Shown piece after piece: positions 24,971 through 32,005 of a DNA stretch of 36,503 nucleotides. The stretch lies in IMG/VR virus record IMGVR_UViG_3300027837_000003, positions 1-36,503 of that record. The stretch is one strand, 5' to 3'. Within the stretch, counting starts at the first letter, position 1. Each line of letters begins with the position of its first letter. Below the pieces are notes generated by a model that was not told where the DNA came from, ran no database searches, and worked only from the letters and a program-made list of their open reading frames with translations. The position numbers and the translations under genes were made by a program. This DNA comes from a virus.

Positions 24971-25928
24971 GATCGGCCAAAAGATCATCAAGACTGGATT
25001 CTTCTTCGGAATCTTCCTCAACTTCTTCAACTGACTCGACTGGCTTTGCAGCAGCTTTCTTCGTGGCTGCTTTCTTTGTAGCTGCCTTTTTCTTAGGCGG
25101 TTCTGCAACTTCTTCCTCAGCAATTTCGACTTCGTCCTCAAAGTCCAGTGATACTGCGGCCTGAGGCTCGGGCTTTGGTTCAACAGCAGCAGCCGGTGCT
25201 GCGTGCTCAGCAGCAACTTCAAGGATTGCCTGAACCTGTGGGCTCCGACTCACTTCAGCCACTTCCATGAGTTGTTCCTCGGTCAGAGGACGAGTAGGCC
25301 GAAAGGTCAGCTTGGGGAAGCTGGCATCAAGATCAAAACCCATTTTTGTCCCGACTGCGTTATAGGGGAAACCCTTACCCGCCATCCCCTTGCCATACAG
25401 CGCGAGGTCAGCCAGTGAAGCAGCAGGGACACGCAACAGCATGGCACCGTCATACTTCTTGTTCAGGATGTCACCCAGAGGGACGACTGCGATACGGCGG
25501 TTATCGCCACAAGCTTTTGTCTTCTTGCCAGCCGGGGTAATCTTGCTGCCCCACACATTCTGAGGACAAGTGGCGCAGGTATTTGACTGCGGTGTTCCTG
25601 AACCAGCATCGGGCGTAATACCATCGACGGACCAGCAGTCAGGGGCCTCAGCATCGCCTTCAGCATAAGCCTCAGCATAGAAGATTTTGCTTACATTGCG
25701 TGAGGCTTTGACGATGACACATTCCAGTGATGCTACTGGCTCACCATCAGCGGTCACTACCGGCTCAGTTTCACCACCTTTGGATATGCGCCAGCGACTG
25801 CCACGAATAGAGACCACGGCAAAGCCAGCTTGGATACCATCGTACAAGTCACCGGCAAGGTCGTCGGTGTTGAATACATCCGCAATCTCTGCGGGTAAAT
25901 TGTTTCTAATGTTGGCTAGATCGCCCAT
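24954..25928 (-). CDS. Probable single-stranded DNA-binding protein
   Basis: A 324-aa protein. The core (residues 1-220) is beta-rich and has four cysteines at 98, 118, 121 and 140, in DCWSVDG, CATCPQNVWGSK and KACGDNRR, a likely zinc site. This CxxCPxNxWGS...KxC arrangement is found in phage proteins of replication clusters, some annotated as SSB. A basic KKKAATKKAATKKAAAK linker (about 275-292) is followed by an acidic C-terminal tail ending in DDLLADLDSLG, the hallmark layout of SSB tails that dock replication partners. It precedes the primase gene, consistent with this role. Family membership is inferred. GGAG lies 5' of the ATG. Confidence 0.6.
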   Translation of the reverse strand: MGDLANIRNNLPAEIADVFNTDDLAGDLYDGIQAGFAVVSIRGSRWRISKGGETEPVVTADGEPVASLECVIVKASRNVSKIFYAEAYAEGDAEAPDCWSVDGITPDAGSGTPQSNTCATCPQNVWGSKITPAGKKTKACGDNRRIAVVPLGDILNKKYDGAMLLRVPAASLADLALYGKGMAGKGFPYNAVGTKMGFDLDASFPKLTFRPTRPLTEEQLMEVAEVSRSPQVQAILEVAAEHAAPAAAVEPKPEPQAAVSLDFEDEVEIAEEEVAEPPKKKAATKKAATKKAAAKPVESVEEVEEDSEEESSLDDLLADLDSLG

Positions 25929-25942
25929 AGGTTATTGCTCCG

Positions 25943-26140
25943 TTAGTTTCCAGTATTTTTCTTGGGTGCGGCTTTCTTAGTCGCGGCTTTCTTCGGCGCT
26001 GGGGGTTTTGCCCTAAGTGCTTGTTCGTTCCGGACCTTCGAGGTTATGTCCACCATTGCCGGGGCTTCTTCGCCCGATAGTTGGACACGGTTTAAAAAAG
26101 CTAGCAGGTTGTTCAGGTTTGCATCGGTAAGTTGTATCAT
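25943..26140 (-). CDS. Small basic-tailed protein
   Basis: A 65-aa protein with a helical N-terminal half (LTDANLNNLLAFLNRVQL) and a lysine/alanine-rich C-terminus (APKKAATKKAAPKK) that closely resembles the linker of the SSB-like protein encoded next. It overlaps the upstream gene by ATGA (26137-26140). No family is recognised; the basic tail suggests nucleic-acid binding or interaction with the same partner as the SSB-like protein. The Lys/Ala tail could have spread between the two genes by duplication. Confidence 0.55.
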   Translation of the reverse strand: MIQLTDANLNNLLAFLNRVQLSGEEAPAMVDITSKVRNEQALRAKPPAPKKAATKKAAPKKNTGN

Positions 26141-26523
26141 TTTTTGAACCTCGCGAAGGTCTCTGATGTGATGACGACCCCCGGGGGGAGCTCGCCGGTT
26201 GATTCCCTGAACTGGTCAACAGCCTCGGGAGTAAGTTTCATCTGCATCATGTCAATCAAGTCATTATCCAGAATGAATGGGCGCAGCAACTTCCAGTCGT
26301 CGATCTTGGGACGAACAGTTGTGCTCTGGTACGTTGTACCTGCTGCAGTCTTCATGTTTTGAACACCCGCTTTCTGCAGTTCAGCAAGCACGAGGTTTTC
26401 AATCTTGGTCATTGCCTCGTTGTAAGGTGCGAGAATGAGTTTGTGCTCATCCGTAAGCACTTTCTTTTTGTCGCGTAGTTCAATGAACTTAGCTACGGCT
26501 CGCTCAATTACTTGGTCGGTCAT
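26137..26523 (-). CDS. Conserved phage replication-cluster protein
   Basis: A 128-aa protein. An N-terminal charged helical half (KFIELRDKKKVLTDEHKLI; MTKIENLVLAELQKAGVQ) is followed by MKTAAGTTYQSTTVRPKIDDWKLLRPFILDNDL and an ending containing ELPPGVVI. This pattern, helix then GTxY...DW..l..fi and PPGv, recurs in uncharacterised phage proteins that travel with SSB and recombination genes. It overlaps both neighbours by ATGA. A DNA-associated role is likely; no catalytic motif is visible. Confidence 0.6.
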   Translation of the reverse strand: MTDQVIERAVAKFIELRDKKKVLTDEHKLILAPYNEAMTKIENLVLAELQKAGVQNMKTAAGTTYQSTTVRPKIDDWKLLRPFILDNDLIDMMQMKLTPEAVDQFRESTGELPPGVVITSETFARFKK

Positions 26524-26822
26524 AGCAGCATATCCCCTGTTTCATATTTACGAGCTATATCGTCATCCCATGGCAGGGGTTCAGGTTCATCGTGGAATAC
26601 GATGCGGGTCCCATATTCAGGGTGACCGTGTACCAGCATGGCAGTCTTGAAGCTGTCCCACACAGAGGTGGACTTGCAAGCGGTAAGCCAGCGAATGGCA
26701 CAAGAGCCATCGGTGAAAATGATGCCTTCGTATTGGGCTTCACCTTCGGGGTTTTTTTGGTTTGAGTTGTGAGTAGCATGGTGCGTATCCATGTCGTCAC
26801 GGTATGCGGTAAATCGTTTCAT
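26520..26822 (-). CDS. Conserved phage protein of unknown function
   Basis: A 100-aa soluble protein with a polar, histidine-rich N-terminus and a conserved-looking centre YEGIIFTDGSCAIRWLTACKSTSVWDSFKTAML followed by HGHPEYGTRI. Similar segments occur in uncharacterised phage proteins. Its ATG at 26822 follows AGAGAC five bases upstream and is the first gene after a strong promoter-like sequence (26857-26884). It therefore probably leads the SSB/primase transcript. It ends in an ATGA overlap with the next gene. No enzymatic motif recognised. Confidence 0.55.
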   Translation of the reverse strand: MKRFTAYRDDMDTHHATHNSNQKNPEGEAQYEGIIFTDGSCAIRWLTACKSTSVWDSFKTAMLVHGHPEYGTRIVFHDEPEPLPWDDDIARKYETGDMLL

Positions 26823-26856
26823 TGTCAGTCTCTCTGGTTATATCTCAGTCGCAATA

Positions 26857-26884
26857 ACTATACACTAATTTAGAGTATTGTCAA
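26857..26884 (-). promoter_or_regulatory. Sigma70-like promoter upstream of the SSB/primase cluster
   Basis: TTGACA (26879-26884, - strand) and TATAGT (26857-26862) are separated by 16 bases. The -35 is a perfect consensus and the -10 matches five of six. The TGA within TTGACA is the stop codon of the upstream helicase gene. The predicted start near 26850 leaves a leader of about 28 bases, without obvious structure, before the ATG at 26822. Confidence 0.65.
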
Positions 26885-28449
26885 AGCCCCATTTCATCCC
26901 TGAACATTGTGAGCAAGTCGCTCTGCATGTTCCCACGTTTTTCTAATGTATTGTAAATGCGTTTTTCTATAGGTGTTGCCTGTAAATGTATAATATGTGT
27001 GTGGTGTTTCTGGCCCGGGCGACGAATTCTAGCTGATGCCTGTTCATAAATCTCTAAATTCGGTAGCGGTGAATACCACACGATAATATTTGCTGCTGTG
27101 AGCGTGAGGCCATGAGCCATACACTGAGGGTGAGCCGCTAACACTTTGATGTTGGCCGTGTGCTGGAAGTTATAAAATATCCGGTCCCGGTTTGACTTGT
27201 TGACATCACCTGATACGTGGTCCGTATCGTAATCAGTTTCGAGCTGGGCTTGCAGTAGTTCTACTGACCGCTTGAATGGTGTAAACACAATGACTTTCCG
27301 GTCAGTACCGTTGATGATTTCACGTAGCTCGTTGATTCTAGGTGCGTGCGGTATCGCTGCAATAACCCCGTCTTTACCGTAAGCAAACCCGGCACCGATC
27401 TGCAGCAGCTTGCTGGTTTGTACACCAGCGTTCATGGCGGTGATTTGGCCTTCTTCCATCTGTAAGAAATATTCTTCCTTCATTTGTTTGTAAGCTAATT
27501 TCTGTTCTTTGGTGAGCTCGACTTCACGCGTTGACAGTGTAATCGGCGGGATGTCCGTGCAGTCATCTAGCTTGTATCGCACAGCTGGCTTTAAGGCAGC
27601 AAACGCGGTTTCTTTTGAGTCGGGTCGCGGTATCCATTTGAAAGGCGTGATTTGCGTCATCGTTTCATTCTTAAACGTCTTGAAGTATTTCGGTACTAGC
27701 TTGGGTGTTAGCAGCTTGCTTTGACCATACACGTCAGTCGGGTCCTTAGGCATTGGGCCACCTGTCATGCCCCACACAAAGGCACGCGGTGAAACAATAG
27801 CGTTAGTAATTTTCCATCGTGTAGTGTTGGCGTTGCGTAGTACTGCTAACTCGTCGATAACAACCGCCTGTATATCGTCCCGTGCCATCAGTTCCTCTTT
27901 GATAACCTCGAGTCCATCGTGATTGATGACATAGTAATCGTGTTCCTCAGCCAGTTTCTTGAGGCGTTGTTTCTTGGTGCCGTGAAGTGATATTGCGGTG
28001 CGGTGAGAGAAGCTATCAAATACCTCATGCTCCCACACAGTTGATAGTGTCGATAGTGGGGCAATGATTAGCGTCCGCTTCACCTCACCAACCTTCATCA
28101 AGTAGTCAGTTGCGTACAAAGCCGCTCTAGTCTTGCCTGTTCCCATATCGCTGAGGACATAGGCACGCTTATTGGCAACCATCATGGCAGCGGTTACACG
28201 CTGGGAATCAAAGGGGGTTGTGCCGCACCAGTCATAGTGGTGCAGGATTGGCGATGGTATCTTGAACCCCATGTTGTTGAGTAGCAGGGTCTCAGTGGGC
28301 CTGTGTGGCACTGCTGTGAACCGCTTACCATTATGCTGGAGTTCTTTTGAGTGGGGGATCAACCCCTGAATAGAGGGACTATGTGCCATTAATATGGCGG
28401 TATGCTTTGGGCTTATTCTGAACGAAGCCATTCTACCAATATTGTCCAT
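26881..28449 (-). CDS. SNF2-like superfamily 2 helicase
   Basis: A 522-aa helicase. Walker A is DMGTGKT (residues 101-107), Walker B is VIDE (D199, E200) in place of DEAH/DEAD, motif III is WGMTGGP, motif V is in MAHGLTLTAANIIVW, and motif VI is QASARIRRPGQ with arginines near 474-477. The last is characteristic of SNF2-like proteins of phage replication modules, usually paired with VRR-NUC and family A polymerase genes as here. It probably remodels or unwinds DNA at forks. The ATG at 28449 has GAGG four bases before it; M7 at 28431 is an alternative. It overlaps the VRR-NUC gene. Confidence 0.85.
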   Translation of the reverse strand: MDNIGRMASFRISPKHTAILMAHSPSIQGLIPHSKELQHNGKRFTAVPHRPTETLLLNNMGFKIPSPILHHYDWCGTTPFDSQRVTAAMMVANKRAYVLSDMGTGKTRAALYATDYLMKVGEVKRTLIIAPLSTLSTVWEHEVFDSFSHRTAISLHGTKKQRLKKLAEEHDYYVINHDGLEVIKEELMARDDIQAVVIDELAVLRNANTTRWKITNAIVSPRAFVWGMTGGPMPKDPTDVYGQSKLLTPKLVPKYFKTFKNETMTQITPFKWIPRPDSKETAFAALKPAVRYKLDDCTDIPPITLSTREVELTKEQKLAYKQMKEEYFLQMEEGQITAMNAGVQTSKLLQIGAGFAYGKDGVIAAIPHAPRINELREIINGTDRKVIVFTPFKRSVELLQAQLETDYDTDHVSGDVNKSNRDRIFYNFQHTANIKVLAAHPQCMAHGLTLTAANIIVWYSPLPNLEIYEQASARIRRPGQKHHTHIIHLQATPIEKRIYNTLEKRGNMQSDLLTMFRDEMGL

Positions 28450-28706
28450 GTCGCCTCATCGTCGTTAATTAAAAATGCCTTACCCCCAGCTTGCTCAACC
28501 AACCGAGCGATTTGGGTTTGGCGTGGTGTCATCACGCCCAAGGCTGCTTTTGTTTCAATCTGGAAATACCTACCTTTGTGGCAGCAGATATAGTCCAGTG
28601 CTGGTGAACCGTACCCGCTCTGCACAGGCATGAAATAGTTCACATCGTAGAAGCCCAGCAGCTTGCTGAGTTTCCGTTTTACTTTACCTTCTGGCGTGCT
28701 AGCCAT
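28413..28706 (-). CDS. VRR-NUC domain nuclease
   Basis: A 97-aa stand-alone VRR-NUC (PD-(D/E)XK superfamily) nuclease. The N-terminus TPEGKVKRKL is followed by PVQSGYGSPALDYICCHKGRYFQIETKA, holding the glycine, D (in ALDY) and E-x-K (ETK) catalytic residues, then TPRQTQIARLVEQAGGKAFLI, where Q and GG match the family. Phage members probably resolve branched DNA or act in replication. It overlaps the helicase gene downstream and is followed by it, the usual phage order. Its own start overlaps the stop of a possible 42-aa ORF. Confidence 0.85.
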   Translation of the reverse strand: MASTPEGKVKRKLSKLLGFYDVNYFMPVQSGYGSPALDYICCHKGRYFQIETKAALGVMTPRQTQIARLVEQAGGKAFLINDDEATWTILVEWLRSE

Positions 28707-28827
28707 TATCTATTAACCACTTCAACCTTTCCTCATACTGATGGTCTTTCACACCTGATTTTTCGGCAACAATAAGACAACTCCGAGTACCTAAAAATGT
28801 CACGCCTTCATACTCAGGCGTTTCCAC
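28699..28827 (-). CDS. Possible 42-residue small protein
   Basis: Between the PD-(D/E)XK gene stop (28814) and the VRR-NUC start (28706), one frame codes for a chain containing EYEGVTFLGTRSCLIVAEKSG and ending in YEERLKWLIDNG. It looks like a normal globular protein, not a shadow. The only in-frame starts are GTG at 28827 or GTG at 28803, and neither has a good ribosome-binding site. A longer version continuing upstream would overlap the nuclease gene in another frame and is not credible. It may need translational coupling. Function unknown. Confidence 0.35.
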   Translation of the reverse strand: METPEYEGVTFLGTRSCLIVAEKSGVKDHQYEERLKWLIDNG

Positions 28828-29476
28828 AATGTGGGCATGATTTGACCCAGCACCAATTTTTGCACAAGAATCCCGGGGTAGCTGGGAACTCTGAATTCTT
28901 GATCGCGTGCTCGAGCGCATCTGCGCGAGGGATAAAGTTGTTCCAGATTTCTGCGATGTCGTGTCTGTCATAGGTAACACTTTTGAACTCCTTCTCTTTT
29001 GCCCAATAGTAGGCTGATGCAATGTACTCAATCTCAGGCATCGAGGCGAATATCACAGCGGCCATGAGGTCAAGTTGGTCATCACCTTTCTTCTGCTTAC
29101 CGAACTTCCAGTCAATGATTAATGCTTTGTTTCCTTCCACCACCATGAAATCGATGATGACCCGCACCCACACGTCTTTGTCGAAGAAGCCCGTGAGTTC
29201 AAATTTATCATTAAGTGCCAACTTTTGCTCGCCGTATTTATCACCCGGGCGCTGGGATATTTTTGACAGTGTGGTTTCGTGGTGGCGAAGATCGAGAGGC
29301 AACGGCTTCTCTTTCATCATCCGGTTTTCAAAATGCTTGTGTGCGGCTGATCCGTAGTCACCTGCATCGTTGGACGGTTCTTTCACATCCTTTGCGATGT
29401 TCACGTGGTAATGCTTCTTGGCACAGAGTTCATAAGAGGACAGTGCGCTGAAGGACCATGCGAATTTCTTAGCCAT
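28814..29476 (-). CDS. PD-(D/E)XK nuclease, RecB/Cas4-like
   Basis: A 220-aa nuclease of the PDDEXK_1/RecB-like type. SFSALSSYELCAKKHY is the first conserved motif (FSalssYe.CpkkyY), followed by GSAAHKHFENRM with the metal-binding histidine, VIIDFMV (D), ALIIDWKFGK (D-x-K) and the QLDLMAAVIFA helix (QxxlYA). The C-terminus has four cysteines in CKNWCWVKSCPHCG, as seen in Cas4/AddB-like relatives with a metal or Fe-S cluster. Together with the polymerase, helicase and VRR-NUC it forms the replication-recombination set. Start overlaps the preceding gene by TAATG. Confidence 0.8.
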   Translation of the reverse strand: MAKKFAWSFSALSSYELCAKKHYHVNIAKDVKEPSNDAGDYGSAAHKHFENRMMKEKPLPLDLRHHETTLSKISQRPGDKYGEQKLALNDKFELTGFFDKDVWVRVIIDFMVVEGNKALIIDWKFGKQKKGDDQLDLMAAVIFASMPEIEYIASAYYWAKEKEFKSVTYDRHDIAEIWNNFIPRADALEHAIKNSEFPATPGFLCKNWCWVKSCPHCGNA

Positions 29477-29673
29477 TATCTTGCGGCTCCTTCATAGCGG
29501 TGCATTGCATCGTTGAGTGTAGTGATGTGACCTCGTGGTTTGAACTTCAGTTCACGACAGTTGTCCATCGTGATTGGCTCGCTTTTCTCTATCTTCCATA
29601 GAAGGTCAACCAATTCCTCATTGTTGCAGGACCAGTAAGCCCCCATCCACTTGAAATATACTCGAGTTTCCAT
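29476..29673 (-). CDS. Small phage protein between polymerase and nuclease
   Basis: A 65-aa protein starting at ATG 29673, chosen because GGAGAC lies eight bases upstream; a longer start at 29733 would extend into the polymerase gene. The sequence METRVYFKWMGAYWSCNNEE, LVDLLWKIEKSEPITMDN has aromatic residues and an acidic helix, with no recognised family. It lies between the DNA polymerase (13 bases) and the PD-(D/E)XK nuclease (TAATG overlap), so it is probably co-translated with the replication set. Function unknown. Confidence 0.6.
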   Translation of the reverse strand: METRVYFKWMGAYWSCNNEELVDLLWKIEKSEPITMDNCRELKFKPRGHITTLNDAMHRYEGAAR

Positions 29674-29686
29674 ATTTGCCAGTCTC

Positions 29687-31579
29687 CTACTTCGCGTCTG
29701 CGTATGTATCACCATGAGATACTTCTGCTGCAACAGGTAACTCAGGCATCCATGGCACCGGCTGGGTTAATACCCGTTCCAGTACCAGTGAGAATTTTCC
29801 GACCAAATTGTCGGGTACGGAAAAGATGAGTTCGTCGTGAACCTGCATCGCCGCGCGGAACCCAGCATCGTAGAGGCGAATTTCAGCTGCGGCAATAATG
29901 ATCCGCGCAAGCGCCTGTACAAGGTTTTCAACTAACTTTGCTCCGTATAATTTGGTCTCTTTACCCCGGTAATCATACACCCAATCAAGATACTTTTCAC
30001 CCTCTATTTGATGTAGGTTTGGATACCGTAGTTTCATCCCGTTAGGTAGTACAATGGCCTCGAACTCGGTATAAATCCCGAACCCAAGGTCCATGCACGT
30101 GCCATTGACCATGGCGGGGATGACCTGCTTGTCGAATTTCTTCCACATATCGACAATCTTATCGTTCGTTCTCCGGTATATAGATACATACTGGATACAG
30201 CTATCTAGTGTAGTGTCTGGGTCGCCAAGCTTGAGTGATGCAAACAGCGTGTCATGTGCTACGCCAAACCCTAGCCCCAGAATGCAGGTCTTACCTACGA
30301 ATCGCTCGGTCGTGTTGGCCTTACTCACACTGAAGCCGAATAGCTTCGACGCGAATAGTGAGTATACGTCCTCACCATTACGGAACTGATCAACGAGGTC
30401 CCATTGTCCTGCTAGCACAGCGGTGATTCGTGCCTCGATCTGACTCAGGTCACCGGCTATGATCTTTCGCCCGAATGCAGCGATAATGGCTCGACGTAGT
30501 TCGCCGCCGCGCTTGAGGTTCTGGAGGTTCAACTTGTCCCAGCCACCGAAGCGGTGAGTATGTGCAGCACAGTAGAGCAGCGGCACACCAAAGGCTGCAC
30601 CAGTAGCGTCCATAACGTGGCTGACATCGAGAAATCGTTGCAGCCTTGTTTCTTCCTGAGTGCTCTTGACCTTCAGGCGTGCCGCTACGATCAACTGTAC
30701 TCTCACGTCCTCATGCTCAAGTAGGGCTTTGAATTCAAGGTCAACCTTCGCGAAGGCATAGGTTTCCTTGCCGGTACGTGGTGAGATTTTTCGTGGTGGG
30801 TTAACTCCGAAATTTATCAAGGCAGCGGCAAACTGGTCATTAGACATCAGCATGTCCCGTGTCTCCAACCCAGCGGCGATCAATACATTCTGTTTTTCCT
30901 GCAGTACGTCGGCCAACCTTGCTCTCACCACATCAGCATCAAGCATCAACACGGGCCGACAAAACTTCTTGATGGTGGCATCGATCAGCTTAATCTCTGG
31001 CTTGGTCATCTGGGGCACGTGCTCCTTGAAAATCTTGAACGACAACATGGCATCGTGTTCACAGTAATCGAGGTAGTTTTTCATCTGCCCCGGGGTGAAG
31101 TCTCTACGCCGCATCCCTATGGCTCGGGTCACCTCAGTACCTTTGGCTTTGTATTCGTAGTAGTCAGCGATAGTGGCTAGCGATACCTTGCCCCTGATGG
31201 TGAACGGTGCACAGATAGGCCGACTACTCATCATCGTGCAGAACCACATTTTTGGGTGTATATCGAATATCCATTCCAGTATGGCTGAATCAAACATTGC
31301 GTTGTGTGCAATGGCGATTGATGTTTCCCACGGGAATTGCAGCAGCCATTCCTTGGTTGCTTGGTGAGTACCTGTAAAACTGGTGGACATGCCGTTCCAG
31401 ACGACTGATACACAGATACACTCAAAGTGTGGGGATAACACATACTCCTGAGTGGTCATCTTCTGTAGTCCGTATTCCTTTGAATAAAACGATTCAAAGT
31501 CTATGGCTAATAGCTGCATGGGTTTCCTTGGGGTTGCAATTATTGGTGTGCCGACTATACTCACTGTCTCCAGCGTCAT
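29687..31579 (-). CDS. Family A DNA polymerase with 3'-5' exonuclease
   Basis: A 630-aa replicative polymerase. Exonuclease motifs: D27/E29 in AIDFESF, D97 in AHNAMFD, and Y172-x3-D176 in YCEHDAM, so proofreading should be active. Polymerase motifs: A with D377 (IIAGDLSQIEARI), B with R426-x3-K430 and F438 (RFVGKTCILGLGFG), C with H581-D582-E583 (QVHDELIF). There is no 5'-3' exonuclease domain. Start ATG 31579 has AGAGACCGAC just upstream, a ribosome-binding pattern shared by several other early genes. M21 at 31519, with AAGGAAA upstream, starts directly at the first beta strand and is a credible alternative. Confidence 0.9.
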   Translation of the reverse strand: MTLETVSIVGTPIIATPRKPMQLLAIDFESFYSKEYGLQKMTTQEYVLSPHFECICVSVVWNGMSTSFTGTHQATKEWLLQFPWETSIAIAHNAMFDSAILEWIFDIHPKMWFCTMMSSRPICAPFTIRGKVSLATIADYYEYKAKGTEVTRAIGMRRRDFTPGQMKNYLDYCEHDAMLSFKIFKEHVPQMTKPEIKLIDATIKKFCRPVLMLDADVVRARLADVLQEKQNVLIAAGLETRDMLMSNDQFAAALINFGVNPPRKISPRTGKETYAFAKVDLEFKALLEHEDVRVQLIVAARLKVKSTQEETRLQRFLDVSHVMDATGAAFGVPLLYCAAHTHRFGGWDKLNLQNLKRGGELRRAIIAAFGRKIIAGDLSQIEARITAVLAGQWDLVDQFRNGEDVYSLFASKLFGFSVSKANTTERFVGKTCILGLGFGVAHDTLFASLKLGDPDTTLDSCIQYVSIYRRTNDKIVDMWKKFDKQVIPAMVNGTCMDLGFGIYTEFEAIVLPNGMKLRYPNLHQIEGEKYLDWVYDYRGKETKLYGAKLVENLVQALARIIIAAAEIRLYDAGFRAAMQVHDELIFSVPDNLVGKFSLVLERVLTQPVPWMPELPVAAEVSHGDTYADAK

Positions 31580-31599
31580 GTCGGTCTCTGGATCAGCGC

Positions 31600-31827
31600 C
31601 TAGTCAGCGCGGGATGAAGCCTCACTTTGTGGGGCTTTTTTCTTTGGGGCCGTATATAATTTGGGGCGTTCTTCAATTGTTACACCCCAGCCGGGGTCGT
31701 TACCGCCACCTCCAAATGTTATGTGGGCGTTGACCTCCATACCTTCAGGCACAGAAACATAATCAAGCAAAGCGTTGTGCAGTGCACCCGCCTTATCCAT
31801 AGTGTCGCATTGGAATTTAACTTTCAT
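31600..31827 (-). CDS. Small phage protein of unknown function
   Basis: A 75-aa protein with a beta-alpha-like start (MKVKFQCDTMDKAGALHNALLDYV), a glycine-rich loop HITFGGGGNDPGWGV and a lysine/serine-rich tail (KKKAPQSEASSRAD). It overlaps the previous gene by eleven bases and ends 20 bases before the polymerase ATG. The DNA that codes for its tail also forms a + strand intrinsic terminator (31617-31641), which explains the run of lysine codons. No family recognised. Confidence 0.6.
   Translation of the reverse strand: MKVKFQCDTMDKAGALHNALLDYVSVPEGMEVNAHITFGGGGNDPGWGVTIEERPKLYTAPKKKAPQSEASSRAD
31617..31641 (+). terminator. Intrinsic terminator oriented along the + strand
   Basis: AAGCCTCAC and GTGGGGCTT pair over nine positions (one G-T) around a three-base TTT loop, followed by TTTT then CTTT. 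This is a classical intrinsic terminator for + strand transcription, yet it lies inside leftward early genes. Read on the other strand the hairpin is followed by CATCCC, so it should not stop the early transcript. Confidence 0.7.
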
Positions 31828-32005
31828 CGTTTTCTACCATTTGGGGGAATTTTGCACGGTCTTCGTCAGTGGCCTCAGTGTCACCAACCCAGCCGAACCC
31901 AACCCAATCTTTGACGATTCCATCAATGATGACAGTGCTGTAATTTTTTTCGTTGCCAGCCACCATTTTAATATTGGTTAGCTCACTTCGCATTACTGTT
32001 CTCAT
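31817..32005 (-). CDS. Small conserved phage protein
   Basis: A 62-aa protein, with an N-terminal strand-rich part (NYSTVIIDGIVKDWVGFGWVG) and a charged ending TEATDEDRAKFPQMVEND. The order IDG-VK-WVG-GW followed by an acidic ATDEDR-K-P segment is common to short phage proteins in early operons, often of unknown function. GGAG about nine bases upstream and an ATGA overlap with the stop of the preceding gene set the start; an internal ATG (M5) is an alternative. Function unknown. Confidence 0.6.
   Translation of the reverse strand: MRTVMRSELTNIKMVAGNEKNYSTVIIDGIVKDWVGFGWVGDTEATDEDRAKFPQMVENDES

Noticed and set aside
26740-26760. T-run after a small CC/GG stem on the + strand as a terminator
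   Set aside because: Only a two-to-three-pair stem; the run codes for part of a - strand gene.
28828-29031. N-terminal extension of the 42-aa frame into the PD-(D/E)XK gene
   Set aside because: Lies in another frame of a well-supported nuclease gene and shows low-complexity sequence.
31547-31580. TATAGT (31554-31559, - strand) as a polymerase promoter
   Set aside because: No acceptable -35 at 16-18 bases; CCGACA at 19 bases is weak.
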